From positions 1-6,342 of the forward strand of contig CANQTJ010000088.1 of assembly GCA_947626705.1 (NCBI GenBank): DNA of 6,342 nt, written 5' to 3'. The notes beneath the pieces were generated by a model, which searched no databases, was not told the origin of the DNA, and saw nothing but the letters and a program-made list of their open reading frames with translations. Shown here one piece after another: positions 1-6,342 of this stretch. The position numbers and the translations under genes are program-made. This DNA is from an uncultured Clostridia bacterium (GTDB taxonomy: Bacteria > Bacillota > Clostridia > TANB77 > CAG-508). The stretch's first letter is position 1; every line of letters starts with the position of its first letter.

Positions 1-90
1 GTCCAATTACTTGCATTACGTGCTCATCGGCGTCGTGCCGGAATCGGTAGCTTCTCAAAGCCTTATGGAAATACAAAAGGTCACTACTGA
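1..90. other. GC-rich foreign-looking segment at the left edge; identity unknown
   Basis: Thirty-one of the first 60 bases are G or C, against roughly 10-21 per 60 in sampled lines of the adhesin gene. The richest part is about 21-45 and holds a small hairpin (CGGC at 28-31 with GCCG at 37-40). Plus-strand frame 1 is open for 29 codons to a TGA at 88-90, and other frames on both strands are also open, so the piece is too short for a coding call. It shows no tRNA shape, terminator or recognisable repeat. It could be the edge of an inserted element, a neighbouring gene, or an assembly or amplification chimera. The join lies at about 85-100. Confidence 0.55.
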
Positions 91-3000
91 CGTAATGTTG
101 AAGGTTTTTCTGCTGTGTCAGGTGTTTCTATTGTATATACAACTTTTTTATCACAGAAATTATATGTATCTCCTAATTGTATATTAGTAACTCCTTGCTC
201 ACTTGTGTATTTATTGCCTGAATTATATGTTATTTTATTGTTTTCTCTTTTTGTTATAGTATCTTTATCCTCATTTTTTTCTCCATATTGAGCAATTATG
301 GTATGAGTTGCCCCATTTACTGATTGCTGAGTTTGGTTATCAACATCAAATATATTCATTAATAAATTATTATCATTTTTTAGATATACTGTTACGATAC
401 CTTTTTCGCTATCAATATTATAATTTAAGTTATCTGTACTACTATCAAATGCTAATTTATAAACATCTGAGCTTTTATTTATTGTTATATAACCTTGATT
501 TGATACTTCTTTTGTATATTCAGCTGGAACGTCAAGTTGATTGAAGAATAATTTTATCGTACCACTTGCATCAATGTCTTCTAATTTAATTTCACCATTA
601 ATGTCTGTTTCTAGTTCTTGGTCTTGTATTATTTTTTCTGTTGCTGTTTCAATTGAAACTTGGAATTTTGAACCTTGTATTGGTACATTTACATTATTTT
701 CTGTATTTACGATTTTAAATGTAACTCTATTATCATTCACAACTTTTACTTTTATATGCACAATTTCTTTAGAATCTGTCATTCTTAATAATTTGTTTGT
801 AGCAACTTCTATTGAAGTATTTGTTTGAGATTGTACTGTTGTATATGATGAGATTCTACCATTAGTATCAAAATATACTCTTAATATTATATCATCTATT
901 TTTCTATATCCTGCTGGTGCTTCTACTTCTGATATTTTATATTCTATTATTTTATCTATTGGTAAATCCCCAAAATACTCTATAATCTCTCCTGCCTGAT
1001 TTGTTGCTTTTGTATTACCTTTTGCTGTACCACTATCTACTTCTGTTGCAGATATTGTAAATTCTATTCCTTCCATTAAGTTTCCATCTACATCAACTTT
1101 TTCGACTCCTATGCCTAATTGTGTTTCGATTTCTACTTTAATTTGAATTCCTCTTTGTTTATTTTTTGTATATAAATCTTCACTATAATTTTGAGTTACA
1201 CTTGCTATTTCAGTGTTTATTATGTAAGTTCCGTTTTCAATTATGGTTCCTAATGGACCGTATTGAACAACTACTTGGAATGTTGGAATCGTTTTATATC
1301 CTCCAAAAGTCTTTATATTAGTTATTGTATAGGTAACGTGTGTATTTTCATAAGCTTCATCTACTGGTATAGTTATATTTCCGTTTTCATCTGTAACTGT
1401 TTCTATAGTTGTTTCATATCCTGAGGTTTCATCTTTAATTTTAAATCCAATTCCATCTACTGCACTATTATATTGTTTATCAAATACTTTTAAGTTTACC
1501 ATTAAAACTGGTTTACTATGTATTTCGATATTAATATTTGCTTGTGTTAATGTTGCTTGTTGATTTATCTCTTTTATTTCAAGTACATTAGTATCTAAAG
1601 ATGTTATTGTTCCTATTGTTCCATCATTTTTGTATTCTACTGTAAATTTAGTATCTGGTATTACTTGATATCCAGTTTGTGTTTCTGTTTGATGTATAGT
1701 ATATTCAATTGTTTCTCCTGGATATAATCTTCCTAATTTTTCTATTACATTAGTTGTTCCAGTTGTACTTGAAACTATAACACTTTCTCCTTTAGATGAT
1801 TCTATTTCAAATTTGCTTGATATTCTTTCTGTATTAATGTAATAGTCATTATTAACAATTGATATTGTATCTCCTGAATCACTTCCTATTTCTACATCTA
1901 GTATTCTTGTGCCTTCTCCTGATGTAATTACGTGGTCTGTATCATCTGAATTTATACTTGAAATTTTTCCTGTTCCATCATAATAAACTGTTACATTAAT
2001 TGTTCCCATGTTTTCTATTGATGTATAGCCTGTTCTTTCTTGCTCAGTTATTGTATATACAGCTATTCCATCTGATTTTATTAATCCAGCATTATTATAA
2101 GTTGTCATACCTTTTTCATTTGTAGTTCTTATAGGACTTACATTTTGTGTACTCATAGCTGATGAAGTTACATTCATTATTCTTCCATTTAATGATTCAT
2201 TTGTAGCCGTATTTCTTCTTGTTAAATTTAATTTTAATAATGGTGTATATTTTACTGTTATTTCTATTGCATTACCACTACCATATTTTACTTCTACTTG
2301 TGGATTTGAAGATGTACAATTTAATACATTTGCATCTTGGTCAAACCATACTCTAATAATTGATTCTATATCTTTTGCTTTATCGTCATATCCTGATATA
2401 TTATTCATTACATCTACTTCATAATCTAAATAATTTCCTGCAAAAGTTGATGCTAACTCTGTATGTGCTATACCTTGTAAGTCTGTTGTAAGATTAACTA
2501 TAGTATTGCTATATGTTTCTTCTCTAATTCTTACATTTATTCCACTTAATTTTATATTTGAATCACAAGAGTCTTGTGTTTCTAAATATATTTCAAATAT
2601 GGTTTTATTCTTAATCTCTAAATCAATTTCATATTCATCTTTATATGTTACTTGTACTACACTTAAATCTGCATAAGCTGTTGAGCCTGAAACTATATAT
2701 GCATCTGTTATAAATCCATTGTTATCGTAAGTTACTAATAATCTAATATCTTTATTTTTTGTATATCCTTTTTGTACTTTTGTTTGACTTATTGTATAAT
2801 AAACACTTTTATTTTTTGGTATAGGCGTTATTGTTGTTTCGCAATCTCCATTTGATGTTGTCATTGTTACAGGTTTTATATCTCCGCCTGATAAAATCAT
2901 TGTACTATCTACTGGTAGTCTATTTGAACCATCTGAAATATTTGTTATTTTTATAACTGTTGTAGGATTATTTTTTACAGTAATTTTAATTGTATAATCA

Positions 3001-6000
3001 CCAGTATAGTCTATTGTATAAACTTTGTTTATTTCTGCTATTCCATTTCTTGATGTCGGTTCTACTTTTTTAATTTTTCCACTTTCATCAAATTCGATGT
3101 CCATTCTTATTTGTGATATTGCTATATAATTTCCTTGTATATCAGATTGTGAAATTGTTAATGTTTGTTTTGTATTTATTTTTGTAATTTTTCCAAAATC
3201 TAATGTTCCAATTCCACTATTTGCATCTGTTGTGACATCTACACTTTTTTCTTGGCTTAAATTTGCCGTAAATTTTGATTGTATTTTATCAACATTACTT
3301 ACTATATTATAGTTTTCTATTATAATTTTAAATTCTTCTGATTCTTCATAAGTTATTTCAATGTCTATATCATAATTACTATTTTTGTCAGTACTTTGAG
3401 CTATTTTTATAAATTCGTAACCTTGATTTATCTTTGGAGTATTTTGAATTATTCTTCCTTCTGTATCGTACTGAACTTCTAGTTTTCCTATAATATTATC
3501 TTTATTTTTATATTTATATCCTTCTGGTGCTTGTCTTTCAGTAATTTGATATTCAATTGTTTTTCCTTGTTCTGTTTCTCCTATTGTTGCATGTGCTAAG
3601 CCTATATCTTTTGTTATTACTGTATCTTTCTTATTTTGATTATCTACTTGAACAATATCATATTTTCCACCAATAAGTTTTTTGTTATTTTTATTAATTG
3701 CATCTACTCCTATTGTTAACAATGGGTCTACTTTTATTGTTATTTTTATATCTCCTGAATCATTATTTAGGATATCTATATTTAAATTTGCTTTTATATT
3801 TTCTGGAATAGTGCAATTTGTTACTTTTCCTGTTTCATCATAAGTTAAAGTAAATTTGGCATCTTCAAATTTCTTAAATTCCTTAGCTTTAACTGTGTTT
3901 GTAATTATATATGTAATGTCTTGACTTATATAATATGGTCCTACATATAATGTTGCTTCTCCATTAATATCTGTCATTTTTGTATCAGAATATAAGTCTG
4001 TTTTTTCTTCTTGTATTATTTTAAATTGTGCATTTGCAACTTTATCATTTGGTGATTGTGTACTCTGATTTTCTAGTTTCATTACAGTTTTTCTTCTATT
4101 TGCAGTTTTTATTACAACATTTTCAGTTCCAACTGATGCTACTGTGTCAATTTCTACATAGTCATCTGATGCGATAACTCTTGCATCTGTTACTTTTCCT
4201 TCTTTATCATAGTCTACAGATATTTGTATAGTTTTATCATTTATCATATATTTATCATTTGCTTTAGTTTGAGTTACTATATATGATACTGTACGTTCTT
4301 TGTAGTTTTTAAATGCTCCTATATCAACTTCTCCTTCTCCTGTTTCTTCATTAGTTATTAGTGAATAACTAGTATCTGTTTGATATTCTGATATTGTATA
4401 TTCTGCATTACCTAATAATATCTCTTTATCTGCATCATCAACTAATTTAACTTTAATTGAATTTCTTTTTGCTGGTGTTGTATATAGTTTTATTTCCATA
4501 TTTATATTATCTGCTTTATCTGTTGTTATTAAGTCATATTTATCTGTTATATTATTTGGAGTACATGACTTTATAGTTCCATCTTCATTAAATTCTATTG
4601 TTAAATCTAAGTTTTCTATATCATTATAATCTACTGGTGAATTAACTTGTTCAAATTTATACGTTAAATTTTCTCCTTTATAGCATTCTCCTACAATTTC
4701 TATTATATTTCCAATTGCATTAGTTTTAGTATTTACATCACTTTCTTCTCCTTTACTATTGGTTATTTTAAATGTATATCCTTCTAAACTATATGTACTG
4801 TTTTCTTTGTCTTCAATTGTCATAGCTATTCTAAATATCTCTGCTTCTATTGTTATATCAAAATTGTTTTCACCTGTTGGGATATTGCAATCTTTAATAT
4901 ATTTGCCATTATATGTTCCACTTTCAATATCTCCATATATATCAAATTTAATTTCAACTTCTGCTCTTTGAGTATATTCATTTCCTGTTTTTTCAGATAT
5001 TGTATATCGAATAGTTTTTGATTTATTTTCTTGCTTAAATCCTACTTCGTATTTATTGTTTGTATTTTCACGAGATAATCTTTCTTCTTGTTGTGTATAA
5101 GTTCCATCATCATTTTTTATTTCTGATATAACTTTAAATTCTTTGCCTTTTAATACATTATTTTCTGTATCTTGTCTTGCTATATTTATAGTAAATTTAG
5201 GTGATATTTCGTTTACTATTTTTAATTGAACAGTTGTTGAGTTTTCTGGATTTCCAACAATTTGTAATACATCAACATCTTGATTTTTAGCATTTTTTAT
5301 AGTTTTTCCTTCTATTATCTCTGGTTTCTTTACAATTTTTCCTTCTTCATCATAAGTTATTTTTAATATCATATTCTCATTTGTCATATATGAATTTGCT
5401 GTTTGTACTTCTTTTATTCTATATACCATTGTTCTTAATGCATGTGCATTTTCAAAGTTTATAGTTGTCTTTCCTTCATTATTAGTATTTGTAGAATATT
5501 TTGTTTCATTTAATACTAAATTATTTTTAGCATAATCGTCTTCATTAAATACATCAATTTGATATTTTGTTCCTTGTAATTTGACTGTATCATCATCTAC
5601 ATCAACATTTTCAATATCAAATGAAGGTTTTTCAGTTATTCTTTCATTTAGCATTTTTACATCTACAGATTGTTTTTCCATATCATCTGGTGTAATATTA
5701 TTCATTCCTATAAAGTCTATACGCGTATCTTCTGGCTCTCTAATTAATTGTTTATCAGTTATATTTCCTGAGCCATCAAATAATACTCTTAATTTCATTT
5801 TTGTTTGTGCTTTATAATTATCTGGTACATAGTATTCATTTAGTTCTACTTCAATAGTTTTTCCATAATATCTGTATTCTCCATTTTCTGGTAAAACTAT
5901 TTTTAATTTAACTTTACCATTTTCATCTGTCAATTTTGATTTGTATTCAAATACTTGATGTAATTTATCTGTAACATTATCTGTTAAAATTGATGTTGTT

Positions 6001-6101
6001 GTTTTTACTCTTACGCCTTGTAATGGTTCTTCATTTTCATCTAATTTTGTAAGATTAATTGCAAAATTATAAATTAAATCATTATATATATTAAATGTCA
6101 T
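84..6101 (-). CDS. Giant tandem-repeat surface adhesin, SpaA/Cna-B-like prealbumin-fold repeats (fragment, both ends suspect)
   Basis: Probably an extracellular, cell-wall-associated stalk or adhesin; I do not recognise the specific gene. The 2005 residues divide into about sixteen tandem units of roughly 110-145 residues. Each has an opening beta-strand, a G-x-x-F-x-I strand, a T-(D/N)-x-x-G turn, Y-x-I-(S/T)-(E/Q) followed by a P/G-Y turn (QAPEGY in unit 7, EAPAGY in unit 14), then Y-D-x-x-G-K-I and a closing strand often ending in Asn. The first half matches Cna-B/SpaA-like domains of Gram-positive adhesins and pilins; the ligand is unknown. No signal peptide, membrane segment, catalytic domain or C-terminal LPXTG is visible. 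The ATG at 6101 has no Shine-Dalgarno sequence nearby and lies inside a repeat strand, so the true start is further upstream. The TAG at 84-86 falls mid-unit at a composition break. The only Trp is residue 1252 (TGG), and no TGA is in frame. The fold class is fairly secure; the function is inferred. Confidence 0.85.
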   Translation of the reverse strand: MTFNIYNDLIYNFAINLTKLDENEEPLQGVRVKTTTSILTDNVTDKLHQVFEYKSKLTDENGKVKLKIVLPENGEYRYYGKTIEVELNEYYVPDNYKAQTKMKLRVLFDGSGNITDKQLIREPEDTRIDFIGMNNITPDDMEKQSVDVKMLNERITEKPSFDIENVDVDDDTVKLQGTKYQIDVFNEDDYAKNNLVLNETKYSTNTNNEGKTTINFENAHALRTMVYRIKEVQTANSYMTNENMILKITYDEEGKIVKKPEIIEGKTIKNAKNQDVDVLQIVGNPENSTTVQLKIVNEISPKFTINIARQDTENNVLKGKEFKVISEIKNDDGTYTQQEERLSRENTNNKYEVGFKQENKSKTIRYTISEKTGNEYTQRAEVEIKFDIYGDIESGTYNGKYIKDCNIPTGENNFDITIEAEIFRIAMTIEDKENSTYSLEGYTFKITNSKGEESDVNTKTNAIGNIIEIVGECYKGENLTYKFEQVNSPVDYNDIENLDLTIEFNEDGTIKSCTPNNITDKYDLITTDKADNINMEIKLYTTPAKRNSIKVKLVDDADKEILLGNAEYTISEYQTDTSYSLITNEETGEGEVDIGAFKNYKERTVSYIVTQTKANDKYMINDKTIQISVDYDKEGKVTDARVIASDDYVEIDTVASVGTENVVIKTANRRKTVMKLENQSTQSPNDKVANAQFKIIQEEKTDLYSDTKMTDINGEATLYVGPYYISQDITYIITNTVKAKEFKKFEDAKFTLTYDETGKVTNCTIPENIKANLNIDILNNDSGDIKITIKVDPLLTIGVDAINKNNKKLIGGKYDIVQVDNQNKKDTVITKDIGLAHATIGETEQGKTIEYQITERQAPEGYKYKNKDNIIGKLEVQYDTEGRIIQNTPKINQGYEFIKIAQSTDKNSNYDIDIEITYEESEEFKIIIENYNIVSNVDKIQSKFTANLSQEKSVDVTTDANSGIGTLDFGKITKINTKQTLTISQSDIQGNYIAISQIRMDIEFDESGKIKKVEPTSRNGIAEINKVYTIDYTGDYTIKITVKNNPTTVIKITNISDGSNRLPVDSTMILSGGDIKPVTMTTSNGDCETTITPIPKNKSVYYTISQTKVQKGYTKNKDIRLLVTYDNNGFITDAYIVSGSTAYADLSVVQVTYKDEYEIDLEIKNKTIFEIYLETQDSCDSNIKLSGINVRIREETYSNTIVNLTTDLQGIAHTELASTFAGNYLDYEVDVMNNISGYDDKAKDIESIIRVWFDQDANVLNCTSSNPQVEVKYGSGNAIEITVKYTPLLKLNLTRRNTATNESLNGRIMNVTSSAMSTQNVSPIRTTNEKGMTTYNNAGLIKSDGIAVYTITEQERTGYTSIENMGTINVTVYYDGTGKISSINSDDTDHVITSGEGTRILDVEIGSDSGDTISIVNNDYYINTERISSKFEIESSKGESVIVSSTTGTTNVIEKLGRLYPGETIEYTIHQTETQTGYQVIPDTKFTVEYKNDGTIGTITSLDTNVLEIKEINQQATLTQANINIEIHSKPVLMVNLKVFDKQYNSAVDGIGFKIKDETSGYETTIETVTDENGNITIPVDEAYENTHVTYTITNIKTFGGYKTIPTFQVVVQYGPLGTIIENGTYIINTEIASVTQNYSEDLYTKNKQRGIQIKVEIETQLGIGVEKVDVDGNLMEGIEFTISATEVDSGTAKGNTKATNQAGEIIEYFGDLPIDKIIEYKISEVEAPAGYRKIDDIILRVYFDTNGRISSYTTVQSQTNTSIEVATNKLLRMTDSKEIVHIKVKVVNDNRVTFKIVNTENNVNVPIQGSKFQVSIETATEKIIQDQELETDINGEIKLEDIDASGTIKLFFNQLDVPAEYTKEVSNQGYITINKSSDVYKLAFDSSTDNLNYNIDSEKGIVTVYLKNDNNLLMNIFDVDNQTQQSVNGATHTIIAQYGEKNEDKDTITKRENNKITYNSGNKYTSEQGVTNIQLGDTYNFCDKKVVYTIETPDTAEKPSTLRQ
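87..371 (-). repeat. Repeat unit 16: truncated mid-domain at the left end
   Basis: Residues 1911-2005 start normally (LLMNIFDVDNQTQQSVNG, then THTIIAQ) and reach the Y-x-I strand (VVYTIETPDTAEKP). The frame then ends in STLRQ and a TAG, immediately followed by TGA. The whole second half of the unit (x-Y-x-x-x, Y-D-x-x-G-K-I, closing strand) is missing. A genuine C-terminus would be expected to complete this domain and then carry a linker and cell-wall anchor. The break coincides with the shift to GC-richer sequence, which suggests a join rather than a natural end. Confidence 0.65.
732..1121 (-). repeat. Repeat unit 14: best-preserved Cna-B-like domain with a complete Lys/Glu/Asn triad
   Basis: Residues 1661-1790 are the closest match to a textbook Cna-B domain. 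The unit has GVEKVD with K1668 in the first strand, YKISEVEAPAGY with E1725 before the AP-x-GY turn, and closing strand VKVVND with N1789. In Cna-B domains a Lys and an Asn in the first and last strands form an intramolecular isopeptide bond promoted by a central Glu. All three are here at plausible positions, so this unit could be covalently locked. The placement was judged by eye without a structural model. Confidence 0.6.
5646..6077 (-). repeat. Repeat unit 1: second unit with a plausible isopeptide triad
   Basis: Residues 9-152 begin FAINLTKLD with K19 where unit 14 has K1668. The glutamate position before the P-x-x-Y turn is E89 in VELNEYYVPDNY, and the closing strand VKMLNE supplies N152. 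It also carries the G-V-R-V and T-D-E-N-G motifs of the shared N-terminal half and an LFDGSGNI version of the second-half motif. It is one of only two units where I could place Lys, Glu and Asn together. Confidence 0.5.
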
Positions 6102-6323
6102 TTTATTATTACTAATATCTTCTTTAACTACATTTTCTGGTATATCTATGTCATTAACTGCTATTATTTCTCCATAATCTCCAAATTCTACTTCAAACTG
6201 AATTGGTTTACTTGAATTATTTACATATTTTAAATCTCCTTTAGTTGCAGACGATAATTGTTGTAATGTAATTAATAACTTTCTATTTGCATAAGTATTA
6301 TTTAATTTTATGCAAATAGAAAG
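6102..6323 (-). other. In-frame upstream extension of the adhesin: C-terminal half of a preceding repeat unit ('unit 0')
   Basis: The adhesin frame stays open for 74 codons upstream of its first ATG, up to tandem TAA codons at 6324-6329. The stretch contains no ATG, GTG or TTG in frame. Its translation includes IQFEVEFGDYGEI, which aligns by eye with the Y-D-x-x-G-K-I segment found in nearly every unit (compare LTIEFNEDGTI in unit 4). It then runs into MTFNIYND at residues 1-8, which matches the closing strand VHIKVKVVND of unit 14. The annotated Met1 is therefore inside the last strand of an earlier repeat, and the protein extends upstream. The part from about 6295 outward overlaps the loop and outer arm of the terminal inverted repeat and may not be genuine coding sequence. 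Confidence 0.75.
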
Positions 6324-6342
6324 TTATTAATTGTTGTAATGT
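6255..6342 (+). repeat. 15-bp direct repeat flanking the inverted repeat
   Basis: TAATTGTTGTAATGT occurs at 6255-6269 and again at 6328-6342, the last base of the window. The two copies bracket a 58-bp interval (6270-6327) holding nearly all of the palindrome, and the second copy overlaps the last five bases of the outer arm. A flanking duplication around an inverted repeat can mark target-site duplication by a small element. It can equally arise where an assembler stops at a repeated word at a contig end. Confidence 0.85.
6270..6332. repeat. Perfect 25-bp inverted repeat with 13-base loop at the right edge
   Basis: The arm at 6270-6294 is the exact reverse complement of 6308-6332, with loop 6295-6307. 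Pairing fails just inside (6295 G with 6307 T) and just outside (6269 T with 6333 G). The stem is AT-rich and has no flanking T-tract typical of an intrinsic terminator. The left arm reads in frame with the adhesin and contains two TTA leucine codons (6273-6278). The mirrored arm gives TAA at 6324-6326, and a second TAA follows at 6327-6329; together they close the adhesin frame. It could be a fold-back artefact at a contig end or a small natural palindromic element. Confidence 0.9.

Larger units (their letters stand above)
87..6071 (-). repeat. Tandem protein repeat array, about 16 diverged prealbumin-like units
   Basis: Approximate residue ranges read by eye: 1, 9-152; 2, 158-297; 3, 300-421; 4, 423-543; 5, 547-668; 6, 671-793; 7, 795-920; 8, 922-1044; 9, 1047-1165; 10, 1167-1287; 11, 1289-1419; 12, 1421-1530; 13, 1532-1659; 14, 1661-1790; 15, 1792-1909; 16, 1911 to the truncated end. 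The Y-D-x-x-G-K-I core is recognisable in units 1-14: for example Y250-D251, Y631-D632, Y878-D879, Y1125-D1126, Y1374-D1375 and F1744-D1745. Unit 15 has a degenerate version (AFDSSTD) and unit 16 ends before it. The units share pattern rather than near-identical DNA. The longest nucleotide echoes are around the GK/YD codons, such as the similar stretches near 3826 and 5336. This points to old duplications rather than recent copying. Unit borders are uncertain by about ten residues. Confidence 0.8.

Noticed and set aside
1..90. A tRNA, attC-like site or CRISPR fragment in the GC-rich left end
   Set aside because: No cloverleaf, no paired integron core sites and no repeated spacer unit could be found. 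Only a 4-bp hairpin stem is present.
308..828. Plus-strand open frames at 308-544 and 541-828
   Set aside because: They lie wholly antisense to the adhesin, have hydrophobic low-complexity translations that mirror its codons, and lack ribosome binding sites and recognisable domains.
4759..5817. Plus-strand open frames at 4759-4971 and 5581-5817
   Set aside because: Both are antisense shadows. Their Ser/Ile/Val-rich translations come from reverse-reading Asp/Asn/Glu codons, with no independent coding evidence.
5880..5894. LPENG at residues 70-74 as a sortase motif
   Set aside because: It sits near the N-terminal side inside a repeat unit, with no following hydrophobic helix or basic tail, so it cannot be a wall-sorting signal.
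84..6101. Alternative genetic code (TGA as Trp, or TAG as sense)
   Set aside because: The one Trp is TGG, no TGA or TAG interrupts 2005 codons, and reading through TAG at 84-86 meets TGA at once and more stops soon after. With a single Trp, TGA recoding cannot be firmly excluded.
6270..6332. The inverted repeat as an intrinsic terminator
   Set aside because: The stem is AT-rich with a 13-base loop and no U-tract on either strand, and the adhesin frame runs through its inner arm.

Overview
The window is almost entirely one very long minus-strand reading frame (84-6101, 2005 codons). It encodes a repetitive, all-beta, surface-adhesin-like protein built from about sixteen tandem units of roughly 110-145 residues. 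The units resemble Cna-B / SpaA-like prealbumin-fold domains with an extra C-terminal segment marked by a Y-D-x-x-G-K-I motif. Sampled lines of the coding region are about 17-35 % GC, and the protein is rich in Asn, Lys, Ile, Asp, Glu and Thr. This suggests a low-GC Bacillota-type bacterium (Clostridia- or Mollicutes-like, perhaps from a host-associated community). That placement is inference from composition and protein type only. No housekeeping gene, RNA gene or phage gene is present to support it.

Layout, left to right. Positions 1 to about 90 are compositionally foreign (31 of the first 60 bases are G or C), and the adhesin frame stops at a TAG at 84-86 as it enters this piece. The stop falls in the middle of the last repeat unit, so the gene appears cut there. 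Positions 87-6101 are the repeat array. Positions 6102-6323 keep the same frame open for another 74 codons with no ATG, GTG or TTG, and they encode the tail half of yet another repeat unit. The first ATG (6099-6101) lies inside the last beta-strand of that unit, so it is probably not the true start. Positions 6270-6332 form a perfect 25-bp inverted repeat around a 13-base loop, bracketed by a 15-bp direct repeat whose second copy ends at the last base of the window. The in-frame stops that close the frame upstream (6324-6329) lie in or next to the mirrored arm.

The simplest reading is an internal fragment of a giant cell-wall adhesin gene, broken at both ends by repeats or chimeric joins. The signal peptide, true start and any sortase anchor lie outside the window. 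No promoter, ribosome binding site, terminator, tRNA, CRISPR array or second gene can be supported. The most interesting points are the extended repeat architecture, the patchy survival of the isopeptide Lys/Glu/Asn residues across the units, and the two odd ends.
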